6,462 bases of DNA, taken from an uncultured Senegalimassilia sp. (GTDB lineage: Bacteria > Actinomycetota > Coriobacteriia > Coriobacteriales > Eggerthellaceae). The notes beneath the pieces were generated by a model. It ran no database searches and was not told where the DNA came from. It saw nothing but the letters and a program-made list of their open reading frames with translations. The DNA is taken from contig CAKUJT010000128.1 in NCBI GenBank assembly GCA_934661765.1, forward strand, positions 1 through 6,462, in the 5' to 3' direction. Shown here one piece after another: positions 5,738 to 6,462 of this stretch. The position numbers and the translations under genes were made by a program. Positions within the stretch are counted from its first letter, which is position 1. The number at the start of each line of letters is the position of its first letter.

Positions 5738-6462
5738 ATGAAAACAAAACAGGCTGTAAATCCATACATGCCAAGCTGGGAATACGTTCCGGATGCAGAA
5801 CCACATGTTGTAGGAGACCGTGTGTACGTTTACGGTTCTCATGATATCTTCAACGGACTGAATTTCTGTCTGGGTGATTATGTCTGCTGGTCTGCTCCGG
5901 TAGACGATCTGGGCAACTGGCGTTACGAAGGATGCATTTACAAAAGAGAACAGGATCCGGCAGCTCCGAGAATCCGTCTGACCAATGGCCTTGCTGCGCC
6001 AGATATGGTACAGGGACCAGATGGAAGATTTTATCTGTACTATTTTATGGGCGGTACAAAGATGATCTCCGTAGCTGTCTGTGACGAGCCGGCAGGAAAA
6101 TATGAATTCTACGGATATGTAAAATACAGTGACGGCATTGCAATCGGTAAGAAGAATGAGCCGTTCCAGTTTGACCCAGGCATCTTTAAGGATGACGATG
6201 GGAAACTGTATCTGTACACAGGCTTTGCACTGGCAGGAAACCCAATCCTTCTAGATGGCTCCAAACCAACAGAGCATGGACCGATGTGCTTTGAACTTGA
6301 TCCTTCTGACATGCTGACCGTACTAAATGGACCATCATACATTGGTATCGCAGGCGAAAAGGAATCCATCGGAACTCCTTATGAGGGTCATTCTTTCCTT
6401 GAAGCAAGTTCCATGCGTAAATTCAATGGCACATATTACTTTATTTACAGTACAATGAACAG
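5738..6462 (+). CDS. Glycoside hydrolase family 43 (beta-xylosidase / alpha-L-arabinofuranosidase type), 3'-truncated by window edge
   Basis: N-terminal 241 residues of a GH43 five-bladed beta-propeller glycosidase; the frame is open to the right edge. It begins MKTKQAVNPYMPSWEYVPDAEP with no signal peptide, so it should act in the cytoplasm on imported oligosaccharides, releasing xylose or arabinose. The expected catalytic carboxylates can be placed: general base Asp19 in YVPDAEPHV, pKa-modulating Asp146 in FQFDPGIFKDDDGKLYLY, and general acid Glu222 in GHSFLEASSMRKFNGTYYFIY. The start is fixed by GGAGGG at 5727 and by alignment of the first blade with the family. Activity within GH43 (xylosidase or arabinofuranosidase) cannot be decided here. 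Arg codons are four CGT and three AGA with no AGG or CGG, resembling the transporter at the left rather than the MBOAT. Transporter and GH43 would form a natural pentoside utilisation pair now separated by the three-gene operon. No clear promoter was found upstream. Confidence 0.92.
   Translation, partial: MKTKQAVNPYMPSWEYVPDAEPHVVGDRVYVYGSHDIFNGLNFCLGDYVCWSAPVDDLGNWRYEGCIYKREQDPAAPRIRLTNGLAAPDMVQGPDGRFYLYYFMGGTKMISVAVCDEPAGKYEFYGYVKYSDGIAIGKKNEPFQFDPGIFKDDDGKLYLYTGFALAGNPILLDGSKPTEHGPMCFELDPSDMLTVLNGPSYIGIAGEKESIGTPYEGHSFLEASSMRKFNGTYYFIYSTMN

Noticed and set aside
5488..5844. Open frame spanning the end of the second SGNH gene and the start of GH43
   Set aside because: It is out of frame with both well-supported genes and gives a low-complexity basic product without family features.

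Overview
The window looks like a piece of a Bacillota chromosome, most likely a gut-type Clostridia/Lachnospiraceae relative. This rests on strong AGGAGG-type ribosome binding sites, moderate G+C, tight ATGA gene coupling, a Gram-positive-style lipoprotein, and clostridial-looking protein families (GPH sugar transporter, GH43 glycosidase, Listeria-Bacteroides repeat, BspA-type leucine-rich repeats). The taxonomic call is inference. All five genes are on the + strand.

Layout: (1) positions 2-991 hold the C-terminal two thirds of a GPH-family sugar:cation symporter cut by the left edge. (2) Positions 1130-5606 hold a tightly packed three-gene operon: a lipoprotein with repeat modules followed by an SGNH-hydrolase-like domain (1130-2938), a membrane-bound O-acyltransferase (MBOAT, AlgI-like, 2935-4293), and a second, membrane-anchored SGNH-like protein with a leucine-rich tail (4296-5606). 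(3) From 5738 to the right edge is the N-terminal part of a cytoplasmic GH43 glycosidase. The gaps of 138 and 131 bases between these blocks contain no convincing terminator and no gene.

The outer genes fit together as import of pentose-containing oligosaccharides and their intracellular cleavage. The inner operon fits a cell-surface O-acylation machine: the MBOAT would move an acyl group across the membrane and one or both SGNH proteins would transfer it to, or remove it from, a glycan outside. This is analogous in layout to AlgI with AlgJ/AlgX or DltB with DltD. The acceptor glycan and the acyl donor cannot be read from the sequence.

The most interesting feature is the architecture of the inner operon. 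Two recognisably homologous SGNH domains flank the MBOAT and carry their leucine-rich modules on opposite ends (repeats before SGNH in one, after SGNH in the other). They also differ at the predicted catalytic Asp. The MBOAT appears to lack a segment that AlgI relatives usually have. Arginine codon use in the MBOAT also differs sharply from that of the flanking sugar genes, suggesting the cassette has a different history from the locus it sits in.
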